In this document: one piece after another, positions 1 through 12,399 of the stretch
Numbering within the stretch: the first letter of the stretch is position 1
Layout of the letters: each line of letters begins with the position of its first letter
Source: Bos javanicus
Taxonomy: Eukaryota > Chordata > Mammalia > Artiodactyla > Bovidae
Direction of reading: 5' to 3'
Assembly: GCF_032452875.1 (NCBI RefSeq)
Contig: NC_083883.1
Coordinates: 50,900,698 to 50,964,697 of the forward strand
Length of the DNA stretch: 64,000 bases
The notes under the pieces: model-generated
Told to the model about the DNA's origin: nothing
Database searches by the model: none
The model's input: only the letters and a program-made list of their open reading frames with translations
Translations under genes and position numbers: made by a program

Positions 1-1319
1 ACAGAGAAGGGAGGACAGAGCAGGGATGGCCTTTCCCTCAGGCCTGGGACAGCTGGGCAAACGTAGCAAGCAAGGAGCAAGGACTTCCAATCTAGTGTCC
101 AGCTTATGGGAGGCTCAACACGTGCTGCTGAGCAACAGATGAGGGGAGCAGCGAGGTTGAGGGACCCTCAGACCTACAGACTCCTCCCCTCCTTCCTTCC
201 CCACCCTCTTCCTCCCCTTCCCCTCCCCTCTCCTTCCCTCCCCTTCCTTCCTCCTCCCCCTCCTTCCTCCTCTCCCTCCTCCCCTCCCTCGCCCCTTCTG
301 CCCTCTGCACTCACACCCTTTCCTCCAGAGCCAGCAAGCCTCAGTGCCCCTTCATCCACCTGGAGACGTGGCGACCATCCCAAGAGCATCCTTTGTGCCT
401 CATCCTGCCCAACCAGAGTGAACATGGGTGCTCCCAGAGGGAATAAGAGGTGGGAAAGCAGTGTGTCCTTCTTGGGGACCCTGAGGTTGGCCCACAGCCC
501 TCTGACTCATCTGGAGGCCTGGGACCTGGCTCCTCCTGTCCAGCCTGTACACACAGCACAGTCAGGGGTCTGGCCTCCCCAAGGTGGAAGTGCACCCGCC
601 ACTCCCAACAGAGGTCAGGCGTGCAGCTGAGACTCCCAGGGCAGAGAGGGGAGGGAGAGTCCCCATTACAGATCCCACACATGCCACGTGTGGCCCCGGA
701 GACAGGGTGAGGGTCACCAGCAGACAAACTTTCTTGGGGACAGTGTACTCACCTTAGTGGGGCTCCAGCTGGGGACCCCACCTCCACCACCCCAAAGCTC
801 AGACCACCCTCTGCCCAGCTGGGGCCTGGCCCATCAGGCCTCCACCACCTCGCCCTCACCTCAGACATGCATCCTCAACCCCAGGTACCCCAGCAGCTCC
901 TCAAGGATGAGATCAAGGGCTCCCCAGCTGACCCGAGAGAGGGACATCCACAAGCCCAGTCTACACTGCCTAAACCGCAGCCGACCATGTGATGGACCCC
1001 AGGCAGTGTAGACAGCCTGGGAAACTGGGGCTCAAAGAACCTTTCCTCAAAACCCTCATTAATCCCAGTAGGACAGGGTTTGGGGAGGCAGGGACACACT
1101 CTCAAATCCAGGCTCATTAGCGGGCGTGAGGCAGCAGCTTTGGCTCAGGGAGCAGGGCTCCCCATAGGTGAGGACAGGGAGGGGTGCACCCAGGAGAGAG
1201 AAAAGGCCATCCACCTGCGGCTGAAAGCCAGCACCCCCTTGCCCCCTGAGACCTTGCGATCCCTGTGCACCCCAGTTATGTGGGCTGTGTCCCCCTCCTA
1301 CTTTTCCTATTAATTTCCC
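1..1319. other. Intergenic, no gene seen
   Basis: Apart from the homopyrimidine tract I see only non-repetitive GC-moderate sequence. The short open frames here are not recognisable. Confidence 0.5.
181..310 (+). repeat. Homopyrimidine (C/T) tract
   Basis: About 110-130 bp almost entirely C and T on this strand, built of irregular CCTT/CCTCC units with very few purines. Low-complexity, potentially able to form a triplex. Confidence 0.85.
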
Positions 1320-2089
1320 CACCCTTATGGCAGAAAGTGAAGAAGAACTAAAGAGCCTCTTGATGAAAGTGAAAGAGGAGAGTGAAAAAGCTGGCTTAAA
1401 ACTCAGCATTCAGAAAACTAAGATCATGGCATCCAGTCCCATCACTTCATGGCAAATAGATGGGGAAACAATGGAAACTGAGAAACTTCATTTTCTTGGG
1501 CTCCAAAATCACTGCAGATGGTGACTGCAGCCATGAAATTAAAAGATGCTTGCTCCTTGGAAGAAAAGCTATGACAAAACTGGAGCATATTAAAAAGCAG
1601 AGACATTACTTTGCTGACAAAGGTCTATCTAGTCAAAGCTATGATTTTTCCTAATCAAGTATGGATGTGAGAGTTGGACCATAAAGAAAGCTGAGTGCCG
1701 AAGAATTGATGCTTTTGAACTGTGGTGTTGGAGAAGACTCTTGAGAGTCCCTTGGACTGCAAGGAGATCCAACCAGTCCATTCTCAAGGAGATCAGCCCT
1801 GGGATTTCTTTGGAAGGAATGATGCTAAAGCTGAAACTCCAGTACTTTGGCCACCTCATGCGAAGAGTTGACTCATTGGAAAAGACTCTGATGCTGGGAG
1901 GGATTGGGGGCAGGAGGAGAAGGGGACGACAGAGGATGAGATGGCTGGATGGCATCACTGACTGGATGGACGTGAGTCTGAGTGAACTCTGGGAGTTAGT
2001 GATGGATAGGGAGGCCTGGCGTGCTGCGATTCATGGGGTCACAAAGAGTTGGACATGACTGAGCGACTGATCTGATCTGATCTGATCTG
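1320..2089 (+). mobile_element. BovB (RTE LINE) 3' fragment with (TGATC)n tail
   Basis: Contains the end of the BovB reverse-transcriptase ORF (ESEEELKSLL, QKTKIMASSP) and the 3' region, closing with GACTGAGCGACTGATCTGATC and its pentamer tail. Frameshifts and stops break the ORF, and the copy is 5'-truncated. Confidence 0.9.
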
Positions 2090-2154
2090 GTCAGGATGCC
2101 CCACCTGCATTTAGTCTTCCCATTAGGACAGTACTTTATACTGTATTCACCTGA

Positions 2155-2372
2155 TGTGAAGAGCCGACTGATTGGAAAAGAGTCTAAAGCTGGGAAAGAC
2201 TGAGGGTGGCAAGAGAAGGGGGCAACAGAGGATGAGATGGTTGGATGGCAACACTGACTTAATGGACATGAGTTTGAGCAAACTCCCGGAGATAGCGAAG
2301 GACAGGGAAGCCTGCAGCGCTGCAGTCCATGGGGTCGCAGAGTCAGACCCGACTGAGCGACTGAACAACAAT
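2155..2372 (+). mobile_element. BovB/Bov-A 3' fragment
   Basis: Similar to the last 200 bp of BovB, from the GACTGATTGGAAAAGA region to GACTGAGCGACTGAACAAC. An independent short copy just after the preceding BovB. Confidence 0.85.
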
Positions 2373-2929
2373 TAGAACAGAAGGACCAAACACCCCAGAA
2401 CATTGAAAGAAGGGGGACCATCAGGTGCAGCCCTGGCACCCAGAGATGAGCCCAATTCCAGCATTTTCTGACACAATCATTATGATGGCATCCCGTGCGG
2501 TCAGCTCAACAACAGCCCCCAAAGACATGCACGTCCTCAGAACCTGCGGTGTCAGCTCACCTGGTGTACGTCAGGGTTTTCTAGAAAAAGTGGGCCAAAA
2601 GGACGTGCACATGGAAAGAGTTTCTTACAAGGAATTTGCCCACTTGATGATGACGAAAATCCCAAGGTCAGCAAGCTGGAGACCCAGAAGAGCAATGTGC
2701 TAGTGCAGTCTCCGGTCAAAGGTCATCAGGAAAAGGAGCTCCCTCCCCCCGGGGGAGGGTCAGCCTTCGGTTCTCTCCAGGGCTCAGCTGACTGACCGAA
2801 GCCACCCACGTTATGGAGGGCAGCCTGCTGCACCCCGTCTGCCGCCTGAAATACTAATCTCACCCAGACACACACTCACAGACACCCCAGATTCACGTTT
2901 GACCCAATGTCCGGGCACCCCATGGCCCA
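2373..2929. other. Intergenic, no gene seen
   Basis: No recognisable exon or young repeat. The 92-codon frame here has no family resemblance. Confidence 0.4.
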
Positions 2930-3129
2930 GCCAGGCATGTAAAATCAACCCTGGCGACAGGATTTGACAGATGAGATGAAGTTAAGGACCTTGAGATGGG
3001 GGTGGGGGGGGTTCATTCTGGATTAATTAGATGGGCTGAATGTGGTCACTGGCGTCCTTATGAGAAAGAGGGGCAGGAGGGTGAGAATCGGAGGGGGTGA
3101 GGGTGAGAGTCAGAGGGGGACTCAGGAGG
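2930..3129 (+). mobile_element. MLT1-like LTR fragment (5' part)
   Basis: Diverged match to the MLT1 (MaLR) LTR around GTTAAGGACCTTGAGATGGG and the following TGGATTA region. Interrupted by a BovB at 3130; the remainder resumes after it. Confidence 0.55.
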
Positions 3130-3733
3130 GTGAAAGCATTGTCTTGAGCTCCAAAATCAACTGCAGTTGGTGACTGTAGCCATGAAATTAAAAGACACTT
3201 GCTCCTTGGAATAAAAGCTATGACAAACCTAGACAGCATATTAAAAAGCAGAGACATTACTTTGCTAAAAAAAGTCCATCTAGTCAAAGCTATGGTTTTT
3301 CAGTAGTCATGTATGGATGTGAAAATTGAACCATAAAGAAAGCTGAGCAGAGAATAATTCATGCTTTTGAACTGTGGTGTTGAAGAAGACTCTTGAGAGT
3401 CCCTTGGACTGCAAGGAGATCAAGCCAGTTCATCCTAAGGGAAATCGGTCCTGAATATTCATTGGAAGGACTGATGCTGAAGCTGAAACTCCAATACTTT
3501 GGCCACCTGATGGGAAGAAGTGACTCAATGGAAAAGACCCTGATGCTAGGAAAGATTGAAGGCAGGAGGAGAAGGGGACGACAGAGGATGAGTTGGTTGA
3601 ATGGCATCACTGACTCGATGGACATGAGTTTGAGTAAGCTCTGGGAGTCAGTGATGGACAGGGAAGCCTGGTGTGCTGCAGTCCATGGGATCACAAAGAG
3701 TCAGACATGACTGAGTGACTGAACTGAACTGAA
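3130..3733 (+). mobile_element. BovB 3' fragment with (ACTGA)n tail
   Basis: Runs from GGCTCCAAAATC-like sequence (here GAGCTCCAAAATC) to the GACTGAGTGACTGAACTGAACTG tail. Inserted within an MLT1-like LTR. Confidence 0.9.
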
Positions 3734-4055
3734 TGTGGTCACTGGGGTCCTTATGAGAGGGAGGCAGGAGGATGAGAGTTGAAAGAGAGGGGTGAGGGTG
3801 AAAACAGAGACTGGGAGATGCTGAGCTTCTGGCTTTCAAGGTGCAGGATGGGGCCACGAGCCAAGGAGTGCAGGTGCCTCTAGAAGCTGGACATGTGGGG
3901 AAGCAGACATCTCCCTGGAGTCCCAGGAGGGCCCCAAGTTCATCCACACCTATAGGATCTGACCATCGATATTCTAAGATAATAAGCATGTGCTGTTTTA
4001 AAACACTGGGTTCATGGTAATTTGTTACAGCAGCTACAGGCAAGTAATACACACA
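3734..4055 (+). mobile_element. MLT1-like LTR fragment (3' part)
   Basis: Continues the MLT1-like element: GTCCTTATGAGAG, TGCCTCTAGAAGCTGG, and the terminal GGTAATTTGTTACAGCAGC. It starts with a copy of sequence also found before the BovB. Confidence 0.6.
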
Positions 4056-4092
4056 TCCTGATTTTTTTTTTTCCTCTCAATATGACTCATTT

Positions 4093-4610
4093 TGTTGTTG
4101 TTGTTCAATCACTAAGTTGTTTCCGACTCTTTGCAACCCCATGGACTGAAGCACACCAGGTTCCTCTGTCTTTCACTATCTCCTGGAGTTTATTCAAATT
4201 CATGTCTATTGAGTCAGTAATTGTATCTAACCATCTCATCCTCTGCTGCCGGCTTCTCCTTTTGCCTTCAATCTTTCTTAGCATCAGGGTCTTTTTCAAT
4301 GAATCAGCTCTTCCCATCAGGTGGTCAAAGTATTGGAGCTTCAACTTCAGCATGTCATTCCAATGAATATTCAGGACTGGTTTCCTTTAAGATTGACTGG
4401 TTTGATCTCCTTGCAGTCCAAGGGACTCTCAAGAGTCTTCTCCAATACAATTCACAAGCATCAATTATTCGGCACTTAGCCTTCTTTACGGTCCAACTCT
4501 CACATCCGTACATGACTACTGGAAAAACCACAGCTTTGACTATATGGACCTTTGTCAGCAAAGTGATGTCTCTGAGTTTTAAAAAGAATTTCATGTTATG
4601 ATTATGTAGC
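4093..4610 (-). mobile_element. BovB 3' fragment, inverted
   Basis: Reverse-strand BovB 3' sequence beginning at GTTGTTGTTCAATCACTAAG, with recognisable complement of the TTTGGCCACCTGATGG and TGGACTGCAAGGAGATC regions. Confidence 0.88.
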
Positions 4611-7317
4611 GATTCTTTAGCCATTCCTTCAATGTTGGCCGTTTTGGGGGGCCTCACAAATTAACCCTTCAAGAGACATCCGGGTTCTCAGTGACCGCAC
4701 CCTCCCCCCCCACGTTACTACCTTTGCATGCATTCCAAGTAGTGGGGTCTCTGGGTCCAAATGTTTTTCTGTAATGATTTCCAAAAGTTCCAGCCCCACC
4801 CCATCAGCTCTGGACCGGGGAGGGATACTCATTTCTGCTCATTCCAGGGCGTCCCAGCCAACTTTGAAGGACAAGCTGCTCCCATCTCGGCTTACTTCGG
4901 TGGAGGCTGTTGCTGCCCTCGGCAGGAGACAGGTCCCATGCCTGTGTCACCCAGGTCCCAGAGCCCGCCGGTCACCTGGGCTCTTCTGTGCTAATGGTAC
5001 CAGCCTCACAGCAGACAGGCTGGGTGCCCTCCCCCCAGTCTGAAGGGCACCCCTAGGCCTCTGTCCACCCAGGCTCAGCCAGGAAGGGTGGCTGCTCTCA
5101 GACCAGGTGGAGCAGGCTACAGTGAGTGAGCCCCACTCCACCACACCCCAGGTAGGTTGGACCAACTCTGGTTCTCATGGAACTGAGACTCAGATCAAAA
5201 CAAGATGGAGCAGAAAAGCCATCTCTGTGGATGTTAAAGGTCAGAATCCCTCTCCCATCCCTGGACCACCCCCATGGTTAGAACCTGGAAGGGGCTGCCA
5301 ACTCGGTTTTCAGTCTGAGACCCCATAAGAGCTGCAGGCTGTGTGTCCCTGAGCAAGCCCCTGGCCCGCCTGCCTCAGTCTCCCTGCCCGCACTGTGGAG
5401 CAGCATGGGGCGGCCCAGACGCCTTCTGTGCACCGTCCACCAGAATTAGCTTCGCAGGGCCAAGCGTGGATGCTCGAAAGGCAGGCCAGCCGGGAGGGCA
5501 TGGGCCAGCAGCCCCTCACCCCTGTCCCTCCCACCCCAGTCATGGTGACATCTCGGAGACCAGGTCCAAGGCCCCAAGCTCCCAGTCCCTGCACCTTTGC
5601 GTGTCCATATCCAAGGCGGGCTCCCCACCCAGCCTCCCGCACACCCCAGGCGGCCTCCGCTGGGAGGACCAAGTTGTGTGTGGAGTGCGGGCGCCCTCTG
5701 CTGGTGCCTGTGTGCAATGACCATGCGAGGGAATCCGCCCGCCGCTTCGACGGGGTCAGGCCTTGTACCAAGGGGCTCAGAAGGCTGACCCCTTAGGCTG
5801 ACCAAAGCTGCTGACGCAGCCCGTTTAGGCTCAGCGCTGACCACAGTGGGCAGAGCCAGCATCTTCCAAGTGCTCACCACGATCAGGGCAGCACTGAGCT
5901 GTCCCGGGGAGGGGTTGTGTTCTCCCTGACCCCTACCCCCACAGCCTAGAGGGGGCGTCGTTAGACTGTTGTTTTGGTAAGGAAACCGCGTACACGGGGA
6001 CACACAGCGATCCGAGACGAGGCTTGCTCGGCGGGCGGGGGCCCTCTCTCCAGAGGCCACTGCCACCCACCCCCCCAACAGGGTAGGAGAACCTCACAGG
6101 CATCTGGGTCGTCAATCGTCCTCCACCCACTACCCAGGTGGAGACACAGGCGTGAGGCTCCCAGTCACTTGCCGGCCAGATCAGTAACTTTCTGCCACGT
6201 CGTGGTTGGAGGTGCTGGTCTGGGGCGCTTGAGAAGGAGGGGAGTGGGGACAGGGAGCAGGGGCTGGGGTGGACCCCGGCAGGTGGCCCCAGACGCCACT
6301 CTCCCACCCCTGAGATGCCATTCCCAGCAGCTGTGGGCAGGGCCAGAAGCCCAGGTGGGGCAGGACAGGCAAGGGAGAGGCACCGGCTGCAGGCCCGTGG
6401 GTCGCCCCGCAGCCTCCTTTCTGCCTTTTGCTGGACCTCCCCCAGAACCCCTCTCCGGCCCCGCAACAGCTCAGTCCACCCCCCGTTCCACGTGCCTCCC
6501 CCAAGCCCTCACCGCTGTGGGCTCTGCGTTCACGGCCCTGACCCCACCAGCCAGTGTCCAGCACCGGCCCCACCGCCAGAGGCACCCGGAGGCCCAGAAC
6601 CCCTTCCCTGGTGCCCCGGCCTGGAGCCAATACTGGCCGGGCTCAGAGGTTTCAGGTCCCAAATCCCCACCACAGGTCCAGTGGGCGGCCAACAGGACCC
6701 GCCGTCCCAGGCAGATGAAGAGCTTCTTTCATCACGTCCTGGGTGACTCCCTCAACTCTGAAGAGAGGAGCCGGTGGTCTCGGAAAAATAAACAGCAGGC
6801 CTACTGTTTATCTGTCCTGACGGGAAAAGCTGGGCCATTTCTGTCTGCTGCACCATCACCGCTAGCAGGGCTGCAGCAGAACACGGCCGCGGCTCCAGCC
6901 AGGCTGCACCTCCGAGGCTGACCCCACCCCACCCTCCCAGAGGCCCAGGTCCCTGGGGGTGTGAGGTCACCACACCCGCAGGCCTCCTGACACCCTGGCC
7001 CCCAGCCTCCCAGCCTTCTGACCTCCACCATAACCCCTTGTCCCCCGAACCCCACCCACCAGACCTCCAACCCGCAGACCCACAGCCCCTTGTTCCCAGG
7101 ACCCACCTCCAGCCGGGCTCCCTGGTCCCCAGGCCCCAGACCCTGTCCTAGCGCTCCAGCCTTGCCTGTGCGCATGGGTGGGGACCAGGACAGACACCCC
7201 ACTTTCACCCCCAGAAAACCCTCCACACGGAGATTTTCGTGAGCCTCTCGGCTCTTGTGAGTTTAAGGCCATGGCTACAAGCGTAGGTGTAAGCTCTTAC
7301 TCAGCCTGAGGTGTCTG
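4611..7317. other. Intergenic GC-rich single-copy sequence, no gene recognised
   Basis: GC-rich, with a MIR-like patch near 5320-5400. A 315-codon frame at 5974-6921 starts at TTG and has no internal Met until near its end; with local GC above 60% it can be chance. A near-palindrome with FOX-type cores lies at 6788-6811. Confidence 0.5.
6788..6811. promoter_or_regulatory. 24-bp near-palindrome with paired forkhead-type cores
   Basis: ATAAACAG (6788-6795) and CTGTTTAT (6804-6811) form a perfect 8-bp inverted repeat around AGGCCT. ATAAACA is a FOX-type core. Function inferred only. Confidence 0.35.
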
Positions 7318-7665
7318 TCTGCACACACACGTGTGCACTCTCACAGGTACAATGGGCACACACTTGGGAACACACGTACTCACATACAGCACGCACACAT
7401 TCACACACACATGGATTCATTCACCTGTGTGCACACACACATATCTAGGCCCACACCCAAATGCACACCTCTACATGTGTGCGCATGTGCCCACATGAGT
7501 ATATATACACAGGTACACTGAATGCAGCACACACTCACACCTACACACTTGCACATACTCACATGCACAGCCTATGCACACATACACAAATACAGCCCCA
7601 CATACTCACCTGCAGACACACATGCTGATTCACACACATTTACACACACACGTACACAGAGTCTT
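7318..7665. repeat. Degenerate CA-rich tract
   Basis: About 350 bp of imperfect CACA/ACAC units (CACACATTCACACACAC and similar), low complexity; the His/Thr-rich open frames in it are not genes. Confidence 0.85.
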
Positions 7666-8569
7666 GCCGGTACTCTGAGAAGCTCAGGGCATCCAGGTGA
7701 GGAGGAAGAAGGGCAGAGGAAGTGTAGGGAGGGGGTCCTGGGTCTCTGCAGTGCCCATTAAGGGGGTCTTGAGGACCCCGCTCACAGCAGCAAGGCCTCC
7801 AGTCAGCTCCCAAGGGCCTGTCAGAACAGAGGGCAGCACATGCAACCCCAGCTCTGAGTTAGGAAAGGCCTGGAGGCTTCTGCAACACTGCAGGGTGGGG
7901 ACCCCCAGAAGAGATGGGTGATTCACCCCCACCTGCCCAGACAAGCTCAAGAGAGGCTTTTGTTTGAGAACAAAAAGCACTCTGGTGCACCGCAGGGTCA
8001 TAGAGTCAAGGTCAGAGCTGCCACAGCAGCCGAGAGCCTGTGGACTTAGAGGGGAGGCTGGGCCTCATCCCTGGGGACGTGGAAAGGCACTGATGGGGCT
8101 TCTCAGGGGAGCAACAGCCGCAGGCTTGGCCCAGGCAAAGCACCCCTGCTCTCCAGGACCCTGTATCTTGGCATCCCATAATACCATGCTACATTTAAGA
8201 CCCAAGACGCTAGAAGATATGCTGGTGTACTGCCATGATTTCAGTCTTTCTGAAAATTCCACACTTCACCTTTCACATCATGAGATCTGAGTCAATGATT
8301 CAAACGCTGGGTTTATGAAATCTGCACAGAGCTTCTCAGAAGTTTAGATGGACTGCCCATGGGAGCTACAGTCCACAGCCAAATGGCCGTGGAAAGCGTG
8401 TACAGGAGGAATTCCAGCCCCAGCCTCAGCAAGGTGAAGTTTGTACTGGGTGGCAGAGGGGTCAATAAGTTTATAGTCTCGTGAGGATCTCCATGCAGAA
8501 CACACAAGACCCAGGGAACAAACAGAAAACTCTAAATGACCATGATGGCTTGTTGCCAGCACACCAAGA
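7666..8569. other. Intergenic, no gene seen
   Basis: Single-copy-like sequence without a recognised exon or repeat. Confidence 0.4.
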
Positions 8570-8792
8570 GCAGTCCCTTAAGAACAGAAAGTGCCGTATG
8601 ATGCAGGGAACTCAAAGCTGGTGCTCTGTGCTGACCTAGAGGAGTGGGATGAGGATGAGACGGGAGGGTGGTTTAGGAGGTGGGAGAACGATGCATATCT
8701 GTGACGGATTCATGCTGGTGTATGGCAGAAAACATCACAATATTGTAATTATCCTCTAATTAAAAATAAAATAATTAAAAAAAAAAAAACAG
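8570..8792 (+). mobile_element. L1 3' UTR end (ruminant L1 type)
   Basis: GGGAGGGTGGTTTAGGAGG, GATTCATGCTGGTGTATGGC and the CAATATTGTAATTA to poly(A) ending match the 3' end of ruminant L1 elements. Confidence 0.7.
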
Positions 8793-9129
8793 AGAGAGTC
8801 TCAGAGTCCACAGAACTTGGCCTTTTCTTCTGCCCCCAACACCTCGTTAGCAAGCCTGTGTTGCAAGCATCTCACAAGGGTGGAGTTCCGCCTCCACCCT
8901 TTGGATCCAGGCTGAGCGAGGCAGCAGTACGCTGGTCCAAAGCAGCCTGGGAAAACTGCTCTTTCTCTCTGCCTCTCTCCTCACCCTACTTCTGCTCCAA
9001 AAATAGCTCAGACTGGCCTGTGGAGGAGGCTGAGGTGTCCAGTTTATAGCCAGTCAACCCCTGAGCATGGGGTGAGGGGAGCCAGCCCGGCCTGCAGGGT
9101 CCTTACCTGACCCACTGCAGACCAAAGAG

Positions 9130-9215
9130 ACATGAACGATAGCCAGCACTTACTGTTTTAAGCCCTGAGTGTTGGGGTGGTTTGTTATGCAGCTGCAGCT
9201 AACTGATAACAGATG
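9130..9215 (+). mobile_element. MLT1-like LTR 3' end remnant
   Basis: CTGTTTTAAGCCCTGAGTG followed by GTTATGCAGCTGCAGCTAAC resembles the end of MLT1 LTRs. Confidence 0.45.
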
Positions 9216-9509
9216 GGTTCCCTTGAAGAAGGGTCAGAGACAGATATTAGGAGAAATAGGAGCCTCCTCATCATTTTCTCAAGTATTGAGACACAGAAAG
9301 AGCTTTTGTCCAGCTGTTCTTACATGACATTAACAGTTTTTATCAGATAATTTGTTTTAATCCCCACCCACCTCCACTCCACACCACAGCCATCCAGCTA
9401 AGAGGTCTCATACTCAGAAAGTTAAACTCCAGCTGTTTCTTAAGATCTGAGTAACACAGAGAAACCTAATTATTCTGTACCTTACTTTAAAATTGCAACC
9501 ATAATTTTT

Positions 9510-9795
9510 TAAGATTTATTTATCATTTTTAGTCACATTGGGTCTTAATTGCTGCGTGCAGGCTCTCGGTTGTTGCAGCAAGCAGGGCTGCTCTTCGTCA
9601 TGGTGCTCGGGCTTCTCGTTGCGTGGGTTTCTTTGGTTCTAGAGCCCAGGCTCTGGGCACACAGACTTTGGTAGCTGTGGTGCACGGGTAAGTTGCCCCG
9701 AGGCTGTGAGATCTTCCCGGATCAAGAATCAGACCCATGTCCTGTGTTTTGGCAGTGGATTCTTAACCATTTGACTATCAGGGAAGAGCCCCACT
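9510..9795 (-). mobile_element. CHR-type tRNA-derived SINE (cetartiodactyl)
   Basis: Reads on the reverse strand; the + strand shows TTGGGTCTTAATTGCTGCG, TGAGATCTTCCCGGATCAAG and the flank-side CTATCAGGGAAGAGCCCC, the complement of the SINE tRNA head. Confidence 0.75.
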
Positions 9796-9867
9796 ACCAT
9801 AATTTTTAAAGAAGGGATAGTTGTTAAATTTCTGTAAACATTTTAAACATTGATAAGGGAGTGCTCA

Positions 9868-10183
9868 GCCAGGAGATCAAACCATAAATACTAAAGGAAA
9901 TCAAGCCTAAATATTCATTAGGACTGATGCTGAAGCTGAAGCTTCAATACTTTGGCCACTTGATGCAAAGAGCTGAGTCATTGGAAAAGACCCTGATCCT
10001 GGGAAAGACTGAGGGCAGGAGGAGAAAGGGCAACAGAGAATGAGACAGTTGGATGGCATCACTGACTCGATGGACATGAGTTTGAGCAAACTCCGGGAAA
10101 TAGTGATGAATAGGGAAGCCTGGCATGCTGCAGTCCATGGTGGTGCAAAGAGTCAGACACAACTTAGCGAGTGAACAACAATG
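9868..10183 (+). mobile_element. BovB 3' fragment
   Basis: Matches the BovB 3' region from GGAGATCAAACC to the end GTGAACAACAATG. Confidence 0.85.
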
Positions 10184-10267
10184 AAGGGAGTAAATTGCAT
10201 TTCCTCTTGAAATACTTCCACATTAAGATGAAACAAACCTCCTCCAATTATTTGTTAAATAACCCAT

Positions 10268-11455
10268 ATATGTTCAAGTTGGATTTAGAAAAGGAAGAGA
10301 AACCAGAGATCAAATTGCCAACATCCATTGGATTACCAAAAAAGCAAGAGAATTCCAGAAAAACATCTACTTATGTTTTATTGACTCTACCAAAACCCTT
10401 GACTGTGTAGATCACAACAAACTGTGACAAATTCTTCAAGAGATGGGAATACCAGACCACCTGACCTGCCTCCTGAGGAATCTGTATGCAGGTCAAGAAG
10501 AAACAGTTAGAACTGGACATGGAACAACAGACTGGTTCCAAATTGGGAAAGGAGTACATGAAGGCTGTATATTGTCACCCTGCTTATTTAACTCATATGC
10601 AGAGTGAATTATCCGAAATGCGGGGCTGGATGAAGCGCAAGCTGGAATCAAGATTGCCGGGAGAAATATCAATAACCTCAGATATGCAGGTGACACCACC
10701 CTTATGGCAGAAAGCAAAGAAGAAAAACCCTGATGAAAGTGAAAGAGGAGTGGAAAATGTCAGCTTAAAACTCAACATTCAGAAAACTAAGTTCATGGAA
10801 TCTGGTCCCATCACTTCATGGGAAATAAATGGGGAAACAGTGGAAACAGTGACAGACCTTATTTTCTTGGGTTCCAAAATCACTGCAAATCGTGACTGCA
10901 GCCATGAAATTAAAAGACACTTGCTCCTTGGAATAAAAGCTATGATCAACGTAGACAGCATATTAAAAAGCGGAGACATACTTTGCTAACAAAGGTCTGT
11001 CTAGTCAGAGGTATGGTTTTTCCAGTAGTCATGTATGGATGTGAGAATTGGACTATAAAGAAAGCTGAGCACCGAAGAATTGATGCTTTTGACCTGTGGT
11101 GTTGGAGAAGACTCTTGAGAGTCCCTTGGACTGCAAGGAGATCCAACCAGTCAGTCCTAAAGGAAATCCGTCCTGAATATTCATTGGAAGGACTGATGCT
11201 GAAGCTGAAACTCCAATACTTTGGCCACCTGATGGGAAGAAGTGACTCATTGGAAAAGACTCTGATGCTGGGAAAGACTGAAGGCAGGAAGAGAAGGGGA
11301 TGACAGAGGATGAGATGGTTGAACGGCATCACTGACTCAATGGACATGAGTTTGAGTAAGCTCCGGGAGTTGGTGATGGACAGAGAAGCCTGGCGTGCTG
11401 CAGACCATGGGGTCACGAAAAGTCGGACACAACTGAGTGACTGAACTGAACCCAT
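10268..11455 (+). mobile_element. BovB fragment with reverse-transcriptase remnant (active site altered)
   Basis: The longest + strand BovB copy. It begins in the RT domain (VQVGFRKG-like, here with stops and frameshifts) and runs to the 3' tail GACTGAACTGAA. The YADD catalytic box reads YAGD (10683-10694), and several stops interrupt the frame, so it is dead. Confidence 0.88.
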
Positions 11456-12399
11456 ATAATCCCAATAAATTAAACTGATAAATATAGAAAAATCTTCAAA
11501 TTAAAATACTGTTCACACTTAGTGAAGTTGCCCTATGTCATTCAACTTAAAATTACAAACCTGAATCAATTATTTATAACTTTAATGTAGAAGCAGAAGG
11601 CTAGTCTGTTGGGTAATTGAATATCCCAGATTCTCCTAGATATTGCAAGTATTTAATACACCAAAAAGTGATTATTTCTAAATTTAACAATAAGCTACTG
11701 TGGGTACTTTCTCTGTACTGTCGTCTCCTTGCTGGATTCCTGCTCTCCAAGGGATCAGGGATGGTTACTCACCAGGGAACCATGACTTGCCCACTCCCAA
11801 GTGACCTTTCTCATGATCCGAGTGGCTGAGCTTTTTATAGCCGCCCCATGGCAGGCTCCAGTCCTAAAAAGGGTTGGAATCACAGACCAGGCCCACGGGT
11901 TTAAATCCAGTCATCACTCAGCACCCTTGGGGAAGCCGGCCACTCCTGCTCAGCCCAGGACTGACTATGCTCCTGGAATCCAGTAGGCCAAGACCAGCAG
12001 AGTCCAGCAGAGCTGGGGTCAACCAAGCCCTCGCGTGATACAGCCGAGAAAGAAACAGCTGTTGTGAGCCAGTGAGATGCTGGGCTGGGCTGTTCCTGAA
12101 GCCAGAACGACCAGTGCACCTTCGCTGCCCCTCTAGGGACACAGAAGCATCTTCTGAGCTGGAGCAATGGATCCTGGACACTGTCACGTCGTCCCTCACA
12201 GACCCTGGATGCCATTGTCACGCCCTTCAGCCGTGTCACAGCCTCTCACCCAGCCCTTGCCCCAGGGGGCAGGACCCCAGCTCCCACAGGAAATAAAACC
12301 GTTCTGGATTCTGCCACCTCCCTTGGCTTCAGACCCTGCTGACACAGCTACACCCAACGTCTCCGTATAATCATGCCATCACTGGGCACAGGCACTCCT
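11456..12399. other. Intergenic, AT-rich then mixed, no gene seen
   Basis: AT-rich single-copy-looking DNA to about 11.7 kb, then ordinary sequence. No exon recognised. Confidence 0.4.

Noticed and set aside
5974..6921. 315-codon open frame in GC-rich intergenic DNA
   Set aside because: It begins at TTG with no in-frame ATG until near its end and resembles no known protein. At local GC above 60% one frame of this size across 64 kb is within chance expectation.
7333..7761. His/Thr-rich open frames
   Set aside because: Direct translations of a CA-rich tract.
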